Origin: Avena insularis
Taxonomy: Eukaryota > Streptophyta > Magnoliopsida > Poales > Poaceae
NCBI GenBank assembly: GCA_023614405.1
Contig: CM042689.1
Span: 330,312,305 to 330,376,304 of the forward strand
Reading direction: 5' to 3'
Length of the DNA: 64,000 nucleotides
A model generated the notes under the pieces. That model saw nothing but the letters and a program-made list of their open reading frames with translations. It did no database searches and was not told the origin of the DNA. The stretch's first letter is position 1; each line of letters starts with the position of its first letter. This document shows, piece by piece, positions 34,432-46,650 of this stretch. Made by a program: the position numbers and the translations under genes.

Positions 34432-36608
34432 GCTTATTGCTTGTCCTCAAGCAATTTAGTTGAAAACTGAGTGTGATAAAAGAACTTTCACGAACACATT
34501 TGCTTCATATGATGTATATATTCTCAGCACAAGAGTAGATACTTAGACAATTCATAATAAAGAGTATGCAACTAAGTCTACTTAATAGTCATTGCAAGCT
34601 ATGAAGAGATTCCAACTCAATAATAATAAGTAGCATGAAACATAAACATAAGCAACATTGCAATGCTCATAATAAGGTATGATAGAGTGGTATCTCGCTT
34701 GCCTTTGTTTGTAGAGCACAAAATATATGCCAAGGCACCTCTAAAATTCAAGTGAAGACTAGAAGTAAAGATATCAGAGATACAAGCATCAAAGTCATGA
34801 CATAATTAACCAAGTTTTGAGACAAGAACATTACACTAAGAATGACAACTATTCTCTCAAGAAGGTGCTCATAGAATATGTGGTGACTCGACAAGGAAGT
34901 GAAAAGGTTTTGAGAAGTTTGAAAGGCTTCCAAATGCTGAAAGTAAGGTACTCATTAGCTTTGAGCTCTCATTGCCCCTATCATAGGCATCTTTATATGG
35001 TTAAGGTGAAAGTGAGGTCCAATATGAGTTATATGCTTAACAGACCATAAACTGGAAATCTCATGTCCCTTGAGTACGAGGGCCGCTCCTCATGCTACTC
35101 AACTTTAGTTACCGGTAAGTTCTTGTCATAGTAAATACATGTGTATCATAGAGAACCGCCAACCGGGTACCCCTTGCACATGATACAGGAGCTATCCCGT
35201 GATCAAAATGACAAGGCATGCAGACAATGAGCATCTCAACGATCTTTTTATTTGCTATTTGCATAGGTTTTTATTGAGGATGCTTCACAGATTGCTCATT
35301 ATGGTTATGCTGCAAGTTTCCACCATGATTAGGGATGGCTTAGGCTAGCGGCCCATGCGTTTCTCTAACATATATATAACTCCGTGAACTCACAATATCC
35401 CCTTTTATTTCACACCGAGGACATCCACAAACAAAAGAGCATGATAACAACTGGATATGTATCCATAAGTGTTGAAAGCATTCCCCGTGACAGCACAGTT
35501 CTGCTAACTCCCAACCTATAATTTGCAAGCATATAACTTTCATGGACAGTCACAATGGTTCAGGTTTATTAAGTTCAAGAAATAAAGTGTGTCATCAAGT
35601 TCATGAGAGCTTTACTAACTAACTTTCTCAAAACAGTCAAACATTTTATTTGGAAGAAAACAAGGCATAATGAATATGCATGGAATAGAAAATGATGCTA
35701 GTAGGTACATATGGTGGACATTATTGGCAATATTGGTTTTTGGGGAGTTGGATGCACAAGTAGAGCTCAAACTCAGTGCAAGTGAAGGCTAGCAATAGAG
35801 AGTGAGCGACAAATGAGAGAGCAATAACTATCATAATCATGCTTGCAACAAAACATGACTAATTATGGCATGAAAGTGATACAAGAACTCTGAGGCAAAA
35901 TAAATCATCGAGGCTTACTCACTATTGTTTAGCCATATGCATGCGTGAGCATGTGCCAAGTCGATTCACATGAAACATACATAGGAGGATACCACAATAT
36001 CATACCAAGTTATGAATAAAACAATGCAAGCAAACATTCATATGACATGCTACAAACTATTAGCAAGCTGGAGCTAATCACAAGAAAGCAAGAACTACTA
36101 AGCATCCATATATAACATACACCTTACATGAACATACTAAGCATGCTCACCATGATGAGTATATGTACAAAAATAAAAAATAGAGTTTGTTACCAGCCTC
36201 TTACCATACCTCAAGTTGTCTTAATCTTTATTGTTGCCCTTCACTTGTGTGGCTTGAATAATAACATGAAACCAAAATCCACTGAGGACTGCTGAACCCT
36301 GCAAAGAACTTCACAAAACCAAATAAGAACAACAAATATTTTTGGTGTTTTCGATTTTTTAAAGGAAGCACACAAAGCAAAAAACAAACAAAGCAAAAGC
36401 AAACCAAGCAAAATCTTTTTAGATTTTTTCTTTTAAGGCAAACCAAAGCTAAAAAGCAAAGAAACAAACCAAGAAAAACAACAAAAATATTTTTGGTATT
36501 TTTGTGTTTTAAGAAAGCAGAAACAAAAACCAAAGAGAAAGCGAAACAATGGATATACAAAGAACCGACGAAACATAATATATAGATGAGTGTGATGTCG
36601 GTGTACCT
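34432..36608 (-). other. Non-coding 3' region of E2
   Basis: This 2.2 kb between the two polypurine tracts has no ORF that looks like a gene. It includes an A/AAC-rich low-complexity stretch at 36310-36540. Confidence 0.6.
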
Positions 36609-36630
36609 CCCCCCCCCCCCCCCAAGCTTA
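36609..36630 (-). other. Internal polypurine tract of E2 with a 15-base C/G run
   Basis: A 15-base C run on the plus strand at 36609-36623 is followed by AAGCTTA, so the minus strand reads TAAGCTT and then 15 G. It has the same core as the terminal tract of this element. Confidence 0.65.
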
Positions 36631-36639
36631 GGATTTTGG

Positions 36640-37767
36640 CCTAAGTGGAGCTCAACTCCATGGTGACCAAGAAGGTGCACCTCTGTAGTATGACGAGGAG
36701 GCCCCTTTCGTCCTGGTATGGGCTCGAGGGCTCCCCTGTGTAGTGCAAAGAGGGGTCGTATGAGGACGTGTCCCCCTGATACTGTCCGTGGAAACCACGA
36801 ATGCATAGCTGCTCGTCCTTCTCCTCCTTGGAGCGTGACCAAGGTCCCTAGGAAATACAGAACAAAGTGGTTTGGGGCAGAGGAATCTCTCTCTCTCTTC
36901 CCTGTTAGTAAACAACATTCTATAAACCAGACTCTCAAGGGTAGATCCAGCAGTGACAAAGTGATGTGCTTTCATGGCAGCAAGATCAAGCCTCTAAGGA
37001 GCCAAAACTGTATCATTTGGATCAACAGAAAGGTCTTAGGCAGCAACAACACGTGCAGCAATAATTCCCCCATAAATGGGTCCCTTAGCAGCTAAGCGAC
37101 GAGCAATGAGAGAACCAAGATTGTACCTGGTTTCATTGTTGAGTGCAGAAGCTAGGAAGGACAAATGATAGTTGGAAATATTGCTAGTGTTCTCCCTACC
37201 AAGAACACTAGTGGCAAGATAATAAGCAAAATACCTGATAGCTGGGAGTCGAATATTTCTTATCTTCCCGCGCTATGATCTACGGTCATCATCATTAGTT
37301 ATCCCTCGGTAGAGCTCCAACAAATCAGTAGGTTGAGATGGAATCTTCTTCACCGTTCCAGCCGTGCCAATACCCAAGATTTCACAAAATTTCTTCAGTG
37401 TCATGGAGAAAGGCCTGTTATAGATTTTGAAAGACACATCTGGCTTGAAAGGGCTGTTAGAAAAAGAGAAACTCTCCACAAATTTTTTAGTGAGCATAGC
37501 ATATTGCACACTCTCATCCTGCATATAACTCGTTAATCTAACCCTTCGAACCAAGGTTAGGAAATCATTGAGAATCCCTGCAGCCCGCAAAAAGGTAGGA
37601 CAAGGAAAGGTAGAAGGATGCGCATCCCCCTCATCTCCCTCGTCGCCAAATCGTGGTGTAATGATATCCTCATTGTATGAGGGCCTAGCTCGGGAGGATG
37701 ATCTTGAAGTCTTTGTCCTCCTAGGTGCATCACTCTCAAATACTTCACCAAAGGTGTGGTTGTCCAT
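36640..37767 (-). pseudogene. Athila-ORF1-like gene of E2, broken
   Basis: The minus-strand ATG is at 37767 (MDNHTFGEVFE). One frame continues past three stops: TAG 37275-37273, TAA 37038-37036 and TAG 36996-36994. Near the CT-repeat at about 36885-36900 the frame appears to shift. The N terminus is acidic and Ser/Arg-rich. The middle contains a conserved block (SFKIYNRPFSMTLKKFCEILG) and then IRYFAYYLATSVLGRENT, which parallels FAMFLANTLLGRGDT in the H copy. It is likely related to the Arabidopsis Athila ORF1 family; the function is unknown. A TC-rich leader and plausible splice sites precede it. Confidence 0.65.
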
Positions 37768-38626
37768 GACCCCTTTTTTCTGAAATTTTTAGACAAACAA
37801 CAAACCAAGTGATTTCCAAGTTGATAAATGATGAGGAACTACTATAGTAACTTGCTAGAGGGATAAACATGCATAAAAATGAAATCTCTAAGCATAGAAC
37901 AAGCATGCAAGATCACACAACCAGACACCTATAGCAACAAAATACTCAAGATACAATCTACCAATCGCAAATCTAATTGGACAAGCGGAGGAGGCACATA
38001 CCAAGGAGCAATCCCTCCAAAAATCAGCAGCAAAGATGGGTTGAGCAAGGAGATCGAAAATCAGGAGAAAGAACAGCAGGAACTTGAGCTTGAGAAAGTT
38101 TTCCGGTGTTTTTCGGGAGAGAGAAAGAAGTGGCTGGGAGGAGACAACTTGGAGGGCCTCAGGTGGGTCTCACCCATGCCAGGTGCGCCCCTGGGGCTGG
38201 CCGCGCCACCAGGTGGTGTGCTGGCCTAGGGGGGTCCCCCTGGGCCACTCCAGGTGTCCCTCTGCCCCTTTTTTGAGGAAAAATTTAATATGGATTTTCT
38301 GGAATTTTTTGGGAAACTTTATTTTTGGCCAATTTTCAGGGTATGAAAATTAATTTTCTCACAGAAACAAAAATTTTAGAAGAAGAAAAATCAAACCAAA
38401 AACCAAAACTACAGAAGTTCTAAGACACTCTAACAAGCAAACAACTAGCAAAACTAAAGCTAATAAGAGGAAAATCAAAGACTAGGAAGGAGAAAAGTAA
38501 AAGTGAGCAAGTATAACCACTATGAAATCATTGTTTTATTCATTAAAATCCTTTTGTTAACAAGGTTGATCAAGTCTTGTTACCAAAAATCTTATATGAA
38601 ACAAAACTTTGCATTCCACAAAGTGA
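37768..38626 (-). other. E2 spacer between protease and Athila-like ORF
   Basis: There is no gene. On the minus strand a TC-rich leader-like stretch (about 38150-38020) is followed by a plausible donor (GGTATGTGCC, about 38003-37994) and a plausible acceptor ending TTGCTATAG at about 37930. This suggests that the next ORF is made from its own, spliced transcript (inference). Confidence 0.5.
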
Positions 38627-41290
38627 TTATGTTGCCTTAAACTTGATAGCAATGGTCCCAATCATAATAGTTTCAGAACTTTCATGTGGAATGGGACAAT
38701 ATATTTCTCCAACTTTAATGCTCTCAATGTTTTCAATGGAATTCAGGCAATAGCTCTTAGCAACCTTCTTGGGGAAATAGACAGTATGCTCTTTGTCATT
38801 AATATTAAAAGTTACTTTTCCTTGATTACAATTGATGACAACACCTACAGTATTAAGAAAAGGTCTCCCAAGAATAATAGACATATTATCATCTTCAATC
38901 ATTTCAAGCACAACAAAATCAGTTAGAAACAAGCAATTATGAGCCACTTGAACAGAAAAATCCTCACATCTACCAACAGGAATAGTAGTTGAGTTATCAG
39001 CCATTTGCAAAGATATATCAGTTGGTATCAACTTTTCTAGCCGGAGTCTCTTGTAGAGATAAAAAGGCATAACACTAACTCCAGCTCCCAAATCACATAA
39101 AGAAATTCTAACATAATTATTCTTAATAGAGGAAGGAATAGTTGGTATACCTGGATCACCAAGTTTCTTGGGAACCTTACCATTGAAGGAGTAATTAGCA
39201 AGCAAAGTAGAAATTTCCTCATTAGGAATCTTCCTTTTATTAGAGACAATATCCTTCATATACTTTGAATAAGGAGGCAACTTAATAGCATCAGTCAAAG
39301 GAATTTGCAAAAATAAAGGTTTCATCTACTCACAAAACTTGTTGTAGTGTTCTACCTCCTTTGACTTGTGTTTCTTATTTGGAAAAGGCATAGGTTTCTG
39401 CACCCAAGGTTCTCTCTCACTACCATGTTTTTTAGCAATAAAATCTTCCTTAGTGTACCTAGTGTTCTTAGTGTGATTCTCAGGTTCTTCCTCAACTTCA
39501 TGTTTATCAGGAGCATCATTTTTACCATTACCACTCTTAGTTTCAGCATCAGAGACATATATACTATTAGGATCTACAGCAGGTTCAAGTGGTTCCTCAA
39601 CTATTTTATGTTTCTTTTTCTTTCTCTTACGAGGACTACCACTACTTTCACCTTGTTGAGAGTACTGCTCAATTCTTTTAGGGTGTCCTTCAGGATATAA
39701 AGGATCTTGAGTAGCTATACCACTCCTAGTTCTAATTCCATAAGCATGTTTATCTCCTGAGGCATTAACTAGCATATCTTTTTGTACCTTAGAAAGTTGA
39801 TCAATTTGGGTTTGAACCATTTGAAAGTGTTTACAAAGCATTTTAATATCATTAGCAGTTCTTTCCACAATATCTTTCAACTCATTAATAGCTCTAGAGT
39901 TTTCCAATAAATGATTCTGAACTTGTTTATTAAAATTACCTTATTTAACAATAAAAGTGTCAAGTTCCTCTAAACATTGATCAGGAGGCTTACCATAGGG
40001 AATATCACCTTCATCAAAGTGGAGAGAGTGTACCCCAATAGTAGATGAGTGGGGAATTGGCTTACATAATTCTTCAATAGGAGGTAGATTCTTCACATCT
40101 TCAGCTCTAATTCCTTTCTCCTTAAGACATTTCTTAGCTTCCTTCATCACTTCATCAATTAATGCAATAACTCCCCTCTTCTTTGGTGTTGGTATTGGAA
40201 CTGGTTCAGGAGTAATAGGCTCAGGTGTATTTAGCTCAGTTGAATCCCAATCATCACAATTCTTGCTTATTTTAGCCATTAATTCTTTAGCATCTGTAGG
40301 AGTTCTTTTCCTGAAAACACAATCAGCAAAACTATCTAGGTATGTCCTAGAATCATCAGTTAGTCCATTTTAATAAATATCAAGAAGCTCATTTTTAGGT
40401 AATGGACATCCAGGATGTGCATGAATCAAGGCATAGGACTTTGTCCATGACTCTGGCAATTTCTCTTCTTCTCCCTGTTTAAAATCAAAAAGTCTCTGCA
40501 AAGCAGCATGTCTAGCACTAGGAGTAAAATATTTCTGGAAGAAAGAAGCAATCAAACAATCAGGACTATCAATGGATCCAGGAGGTAATCTATTAAATCA
40601 AGCCTTAGCTTCTCCTTTTAGTGAAAAAGGGAAGATCTTAGTAACAAAGTACTTGCGCATCTTAAAATCATCAGAGAATAAAGCACTCATAGTGTAAAGA
40701 TCATTCATATGAGCTACATCACTCTCATTTTCTGTCCCACAAAAAGGTTCTTTCTCAACAATGTCTAAATAGGATAAATCAAGAGAGAAATCATAATCTT
40801 CATCTTTAATATCTATGGGAGAGGTGGCAAACTTAGGATCAGAGGATAGTTTAGGAATAATGGTACGTCTCTCAAGGAGACTCTTAATAGAACTAGCACC
40901 ATGTGTGTTTCGGCACTCTTCAAAAAAATCATCAGTCAACTCAATGTAACCATCATTAATATCATATCTCTCTCTAGACTCAGGAGAGCTAACAGGTGTA
41001 ACAGTGTCTTCACTAGGAGTTTTAGTGTTTCCTAGACTAGCCATAGTAGCATCTAGGAAAGGACCTAATGAACCACTCGCATCAAGCACAGTAGAAGTAA
41101 CATCATGAGTATCAGAAGCAGTTTCAGATTCAGTAGTAGTAGAAGTTTGTGTAGCATGAGTATGTGGTGGTGGCGTAACAATCTTACTTATAACAGACAG
41201 TGAATCAAGAGAAGCAGATGTGTTTAGGATTGTACCACTTCTTGTAGTGGATGGTAAAATAAGAAACTTTCCATCACGAGACTTCCCCAT
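38627..41290 (-). pseudogene. gag-protease of E2, four in-frame stops
   Basis: One minus-strand frame runs from ATG 41290 (MGKSRDGKF) to the stop at 38627. Stops interrupt it at 40600-40598 (TGA), 40372-40370 (TAA), 39943-39941 (TAA) and 39328-39326 (TAG). No frameshift is needed. The N terminus is Ser/Thr-rich. A gag core follows (PFSLKGEAKA, and FFQKYFTPSARHAALQRLF further on). A Lys/Glu-rich linker leads to a retropepsin-like domain with DLGAG at 39094-39080 and ILGRPFLNT. It is homologous to the H gag-protease but clearly diverged. It has no zinc knuckle. Confidence 0.88.
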
Positions 41291-41350
41291 GATGAAAGGA
41301 ATAGCAGTGAACAATAATAGATCCAAGTGAACTTACAAATAAAGTTATGA

Positions 41351-41368
41351 TCCCCGACAATGACACCA
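41351..41368 (-). other. Primer binding site of E2 (mutated tRNA-Asp type)
   Basis: The minus strand reads TGGTGTCATTGTCGGGGA, eleven bases inside the 5' LTR. Its differences from TGGCGCCGTTGCCGGGGA are all C to T or G to A. Confidence 0.8.
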
Positions 41369-41379
41369 GAAAATAGTCT

Positions 41380-42766
41380 TGATGACCCACAAGTATAGGG
41401 GATCGCAATAGTCTTCGAGGGTAGAATTACCCAATTTATTGATTCGACACAAGGGGAGCCAAAGAATACTTGCAAGCCTTAACAACTAAGTTGTCAATTC
41501 AGCTGCACCTGGAGATAGTTCTTGCTCACAGAAGTTTATCAGTAGTAATAGTTTGTAATAGCAATAGCAAAGTAACAGCAGCAGTAAAACAAGAGCAATA
41601 GTAACTGTAGTGGCAAACAGTAAGATATGAGCGCGATAGGCATAGGGATGGATGGACAGGCGTTGCATGGACGAGTCTAAACATGTAACTTCAAGATCTA
41701 GGGCAATTGCAGATAAATGAGATAAAGCATCCAAGTACTAAACAATCATAGGAATGTGCTCCATATATAGTCATGCGTGCTCGCAATGAGAACTTGCACA
41801 TCTTTTGTCCTGCCAGCCCGTTGCAGCGGGGCCTCAAGGGAACTACTGGCAATTAAGGTGCTCCTTTTAATAGAGCACTGAAGCAAAACATTTACACTCC
41901 ATGAACACATGTGATCCTCACATCACAGGCATCCCCTCAGGTTGTCCCAATTTCTGTCACTTCGGGGCCTTTGGATCCAAACAATGATATGTGTACACAA
42001 CTTGTAGATAAGATCACAAACAATACTATCATAATGATTCAATAATAAGTTTAGACCTGCGATCATGGCACTTGGGCCCTAGTGACAAGAATTAAGCACA
42101 ACAAGTTGCAACAAAGTCAAATAACACTAATAGAGATACTAGGCACCAAGCCCTAACAATCTTATTCAATTAAATGATAGAACTCATCCAATCCCTACCA
42201 TTCCCATAGCCTACAGCGAGGGATTACTCACTCATGGATGAGGGAAACATAGATGGTTGATGGAGAGGCATTGGTGATGACGATGGCGATGATCCTCTCC
42301 AAATTCCCCGTCCTAGCAGGGTGCCAGGACAGAGTTTCTGGTTCTGAATCGCGGTTTCTGGTGGTGGCGGCGCAGCGGAACTCTTTCTGGAAAAAACGTC
42401 AAACCCCCCTCGGTTTTTAGGTCAAGAGGCATCTTATAGGAGAGAGGGAGGCCGAGGGGGTGCCTGGGGCAGCCACACCCCCTCCAGGCGTGGTCTGGGC
42501 CCACCCACACGGCAGGGGGGGTGTGGTCCCATCAGTCCTCCCATTCGTCTCGTACTCTGGCTTCGTGAGTCTTCTGGTGAAATAGGATTTTTGGCATATT
42601 TTCCGGAATTTTTCTTGATAGTTGATTTTCTGCACAAAAACTAGTCACCAAGGTAATTCTGCTGAAAACAGCGTCAGTCCGTGTTAGTTGTATCCAAACC
42701 ACACAAGTTTAGAGGAGAAACAATACCAAAAGTGTTCGGGAAAGTAGATACGTTTTGGACATATCA
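41380..42766 (-). repeat. 5' LTR of E2 (1387 bp)
   Basis: It starts TGATGACCCACAAG and ends GGACATATCA on the plus strand. Confidence 0.93.
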
Positions 42767-42771
42767 ATGAA
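42767..42771. repeat. Target site duplication ATGAA (right of E2)
   Basis: It pairs with 33037-33041. Confidence 0.9.
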
Positions 42772-42900
42772 CTCAAGCTTGATTGATTTTCTCTTTTAGG
42801 TTCTCACGTTAGGATTGAATTCCTCCACGTAGAATCGCTCGCATATCATGTAGAAACTATATGTCTAAGGTTTTATGTTGAAATTTCTCAGTGCATCAAG

Positions 42901-44211
42901 ATGAACCAGATCGGTAGCCTTTTTCGCAAGAGCAAGCGCCAACGTGGTGAGGGATCGGGGCTCCGGGCTGAGCTCGACAACAAGTATGCCATGGTTTTGG
43001 CAAGGAAGGTGTTGCCCACACGATGGGCCGATAACGGCTTCCTCAACTCAGCAGAGTTGAAGGGGGACTTCGACTACCTATGTGGAAATGCAGGGCTCGT
43101 CAGCCTTGCCAATGCCAGCCACCACACTTGCGAAGGGCTCACCCATGATTTCCTCGCCTCCTTCTACGATGACTACAGGGAGAAAGGTAATGCATGCATG
43201 ATAAATTTCACCGTTAACCAACAGCCATATCAAATTACCTATCAACAATTTTGTGATGCTTATGGATTCCCTCGAGAAGGGGAACCTACTGTTACAAACC
43301 TGTATAGTGTCTCGAGTGCAAATGCTTGGGAGGTTGTTTATGTTAATGGTGGTAGGGACTTCTACCATAAGAAGATGTCCACCATTCAGAACACAACCAT
43401 CCGTTACTTTGCTATGTTTCTTGCTAACACCTTGTTAGGAAGAGGAGATACCAGCTAGATGGCCAATGTAGACATGGCCATGATCACCAAGGCGCTCTTC
43501 CCTAATGCGCCGCAGAGTCCCGCTCCTACATCTCTATTTCTCCAGCACCTTCGCCACCAGAGCAACAAAAAGAAAGGTGGTATTCGTATCGGTGGAATGG
43601 TAACCCACCTAATCCAAGCCCTTGAAATTGCAATTCCTATTGCTCAACCTGTTGATGGCTCCATACTTATGGATGTCAGATATATAACTGCTTGTGGCTT
43701 CCTTGGTGTTTACCGAGCTAACAGGAGGCTCCGAGCCTATCAATTTGGTTATCTTAATGATGTGTAGGAGGGTCAGATACCACTGCCTTGCCCGCAAGCC
43801 TTGGAGGTTCAGGTAAGGGACAACTGGATCCTCACCAAGGATCAAGTGGCTGAAGTCATGGCGGAGCTCTATCCTGACTCCGATGAAGAGGAAGAAGGAG
43901 GGCAGCAGGATGAGCAGGAGCAGCAGCAGGAGGAGGAGTACAATCCTGCTTGGGAGGGACAACAGTTGCAATAGGAGGAGAAGCCTTGGGACCAGTGGCC
44001 CAATCAGCCACAACAGCAACAGGGTTTCAACAATGTCCTCTATTAGGATTTTCTGCAGCTCAACCAACACGCCGGGGAGATCGACCAGACTCTTCATGGA
44101 GCTAGTGATGATGTGAGTGCTTTAACTCACACCTTTGGTAACTTCATGACCTACTTCCCCGAATACTACCAGTAGCACCACCAGCCGCCACCAAACGATG
44201 GCAACAACTGA
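42901..44211 (+). pseudogene. Athila-ORF1-like gene of H, five in-frame TAG codons
   Basis: One frame runs from ATG 42901 (MNQIGSLFRKSKRQRGEGS) to TGA 44209-44211. It is interrupted by TAG at 43456, 43765, 43972, 44044 and 44173, with no frameshift. It has a basic N terminus, a conserved middle (ITYQQFCDAYGFPREGE, then YFAMFLANTLLGRGDT), a second domain with ACGFLGVYRANRR, and an acidic then Gln-rich tail. The pattern fits plant Athila ORF1-type proteins, which sit at this place after pol; here it follows protease directly. A good acceptor-like sequence (TTTTCTCTTTTAG, ending 42799) lies 100 bases upstream of the ATG. No membrane span is obvious, so an envelope role is not supported. Confidence 0.7.
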
Positions 44212-44225
44212 GCATGACAACAACC

Positions 44226-44254
44226 TAAGCTTGGGGGAGGTTTTGAAAACCTCC
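44226..44254 (+). other. Internal polypurine tract and palindrome of H
   Basis: TAAGCTTGGGGGAGG (44226-44240) shares 14 bases with the terminal tract at 54591-54604. It overlaps a perfect 19-base inverted repeat, GGAGGTTTTGAAAACCTCC, at 44236-44254. Confidence 0.65.
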
Positions 44255-44737
44255 AAACTTGCATTCATATTTTAATTTCTTCTTTTGATTTGTTTTCTTT
44301 TCCAAGAATAACATCTTTACTTTCAGTTTGCATTATTAAAAACCCAAAACACAAAAAATTAGTGTAACTTCCAATTGCAATTTGTTTTCTTTGTTTTTCT
44401 CGGAGATTGCTCAATTTCAGGTGACTTGGCAATAGGGAAATATAGAGAGGATTCGAATCAAGTACGAGAATTAAGAAAGCAAGAGGAGGTATCACATTCC
44501 TTTAATCACCTCTCTTGCAATATTAAATTGGTCCTATAATTTTTTACTCGCTTGCACTTGAGTCACTCCCCACCTAGTTTGTTATCCTATAAATTATATT
44601 CCCTTGCTAGCGTCCACTTTTAGCTTTGAAACATTGAGCAATGAATTTGGTTAAAATACTTCCGACATTTTTACAACAAGAAAAGGCATCCTAGATATGA
44701 CTTGAGTCCATGTTTAGCCCAAAAGTTTTGATTTTAG
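44255..44737 (+). other. Non-coding H sequence left of copia
   Basis: No gene is seen. It ends in the target duplication TTTAG (44733-44737) and continues at 53723. Confidence 0.6.
44733..44737. repeat. Target site duplication TTTAG (left of copia)
   Basis: It matches 53718-53722. Confidence 0.92.
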
Positions 44738-46616
44738 TGTAGGGATTCGTAGCATGGAAAACAAAAAAATTCTATCGCATACAAACAAACAAGCCAAGAT
44801 CTATCTACTAGATTGTAGCAACGAGTCGATGGAATAACTCACCCTCAAAGATTCCAAAGTGTTTAACGAGAGCGGATTCTCGTGGGTGATGTAGTCGTAC
44901 TCTTCCCGATCTCATGATCGCGTAGACGATCCTTCCGGCGCTACGTTCAGGCGCTCCTTGATCGGTCACACGTTCGGTACTCGACGAAGACCTTCCTCTC
45001 CCTTGTTTCAGCAGGAAGCGGAGGTTGTAGCACTCTCCTCGTGATTCCGGCAGCACAACGGCGTGGTACCGGAAGTAGAGGGGAGATCTCGCAGGGCTTC
45101 GCCTTAAGCCGGGGCGAGTATGGTGGACTATGAGAGAGCCCTCGATGATCTAGGGTTTAGACACGCCGAGGAGGCAAGGCCGGGGAAGGCGGCGGCTGAG
45201 TGCCCCTAGAGCCCGGCGGGCGGCTATGGAGGCGGCTTGGGGCTAGGGGTTTAGAGGTAGGAACTTGTGTGTCTAGGAGGGGAGCCCCTCCTCTTATAGG
45301 TGGAGGGAGGCGGCCAGGAGGGGAGTCCTCCCCAACTCGGACAAGGTGGGGCGGTGGAGGTGGAGGACTCCTCCCAACTCGGCTTCCACCTCCCCTCCCC
45401 GTCCCAAAATTAGCCGTTTGACTTTCAAATTGGCGTTTGACTTTTCAAACAAGGATTTGATTAAATCCTCTATTTTGTTCAGCGACGACACTTAGTACAT
45501 GATGCAATCATATCAACTTGATATAACACATTCATGTACCCTTCCCCTTCGGAGTGCCGGACATTCCGGAACCTTTTAGAACATTCCCGATGAAAACACC
45601 GGAACCATTCCCCAACTCCGAAACAGGACTTTCCTTATATGAATCTTATTCTCCGGACCATTCCTGATCTCCTCGTGATATCCCGAATCCCATTCGAGAC
45701 TCCGAACAACATTCGGTCTCTTTCTCATCATTCCATAACTACTCAAACAACGTCGAATCCTTAAGTGTGTCTCCCTACGGTTCGTGAATTATGCGGACTT
45801 GATCGAGACACTTCTCCGAACAATAACCAATAGAGGAATCTGGAAATTCATATGGCTCCCACATATTTCTACGATTACTTTGCGATCGAATGAACCACTT
45901 ACATACGATACCAATTTCCATTTGTCTCACGATAGTTTACTTATCCGAGGTTATGATCGTCGGTATCTCTGCATACCTACTTCAACCTCGCATCGATAAG
46001 TACTCTTTTCTCGCTCCTGATATGTGATCCCTTGTGAGCCAGTCACATGCTTGCAAGCTAATTGGATGACATTTCACCGAGAGGGCCCAGAGTATATCTA
46101 TCCGTCATATGGATGGACAAATCCCACTCTTGATCCATGTGTCTCAACCAATACTTTCCGAACACTCAATGCCACCTTTATAGCCACCCAGTTAGGGTGT
46201 GGTGTTTGACGTCATCAAAGCATCCATCCGTTAAAGGTGATATGCATGATCTCATGGTCGAAGGAATTAGGTTACTATGTATCAGAAAGCATATAGCAAT
46301 TGAACTATTAAAATGACTTGATCTTTATGCTACGTTTATCTATAGGAGTATGTCCATCATATCATTCTCCTAACGATATGATCTTGTTGTTAATAACATC
46401 TCAATGTTCATGATAGGGAAACCACAATCATTTATTAACCAACAAGCTAGTATTATAAAGAGGCTTTACTAGGGACTTCATTTTAAGTTTACAAATCACA
46501 CAAGTATCAATGTTTCCTTGTTAATACTATTATAGCATGAATGTAAACATTTATCATAAACACAAAGATATTATAATAACTATATTTATTATTGCCTCTA
46601 GGGCATATCTCCAACA
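44738..46616 (-). repeat. 3' LTR of copia (1879 bp)
   Basis: It matches 51806-53717, with several small indels in the GC-rich part (about 44930-45400). Confidence 0.95.
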
Positions 46617-46630
46617 GTCTCCCACTTGCA
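46617..46630 (-). other. Polypurine tract of copia
   Basis: The minus strand reads TGCAAGTGGGAGAC, directly before TGTTGGAG. Confidence 0.85.
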
Positions 46631-46650
46631 CTAGAGTCATCTAATCTAGA

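Larger units (their letters stand above)
33042..42766 (-). mobile_element. Athila-like gypsy element 'E2', full length, minus strand
   Basis: E2 is 9725 bp with LTRs of about 1.38 kb, a tRNA-Asp-type primer binding site (41351-41368), gag-protease, an Athila-ORF1-like gene, and polypurine tracts at 36609-36630 and 34416-34431. It is flanked by ATGAA on both sides. No reverse transcriptase or integrase is found between protease (ends 38627) and the last gene (starts 37767). Confidence 0.92.

Noticed and set aside
36228..36959. 243-codon minus ORF in E2
   Set aside because: It crosses the internal polypurine tract and a low-complexity AAC region. Its start overlaps the Athila-like ORF in another frame, so it is a chance frame.
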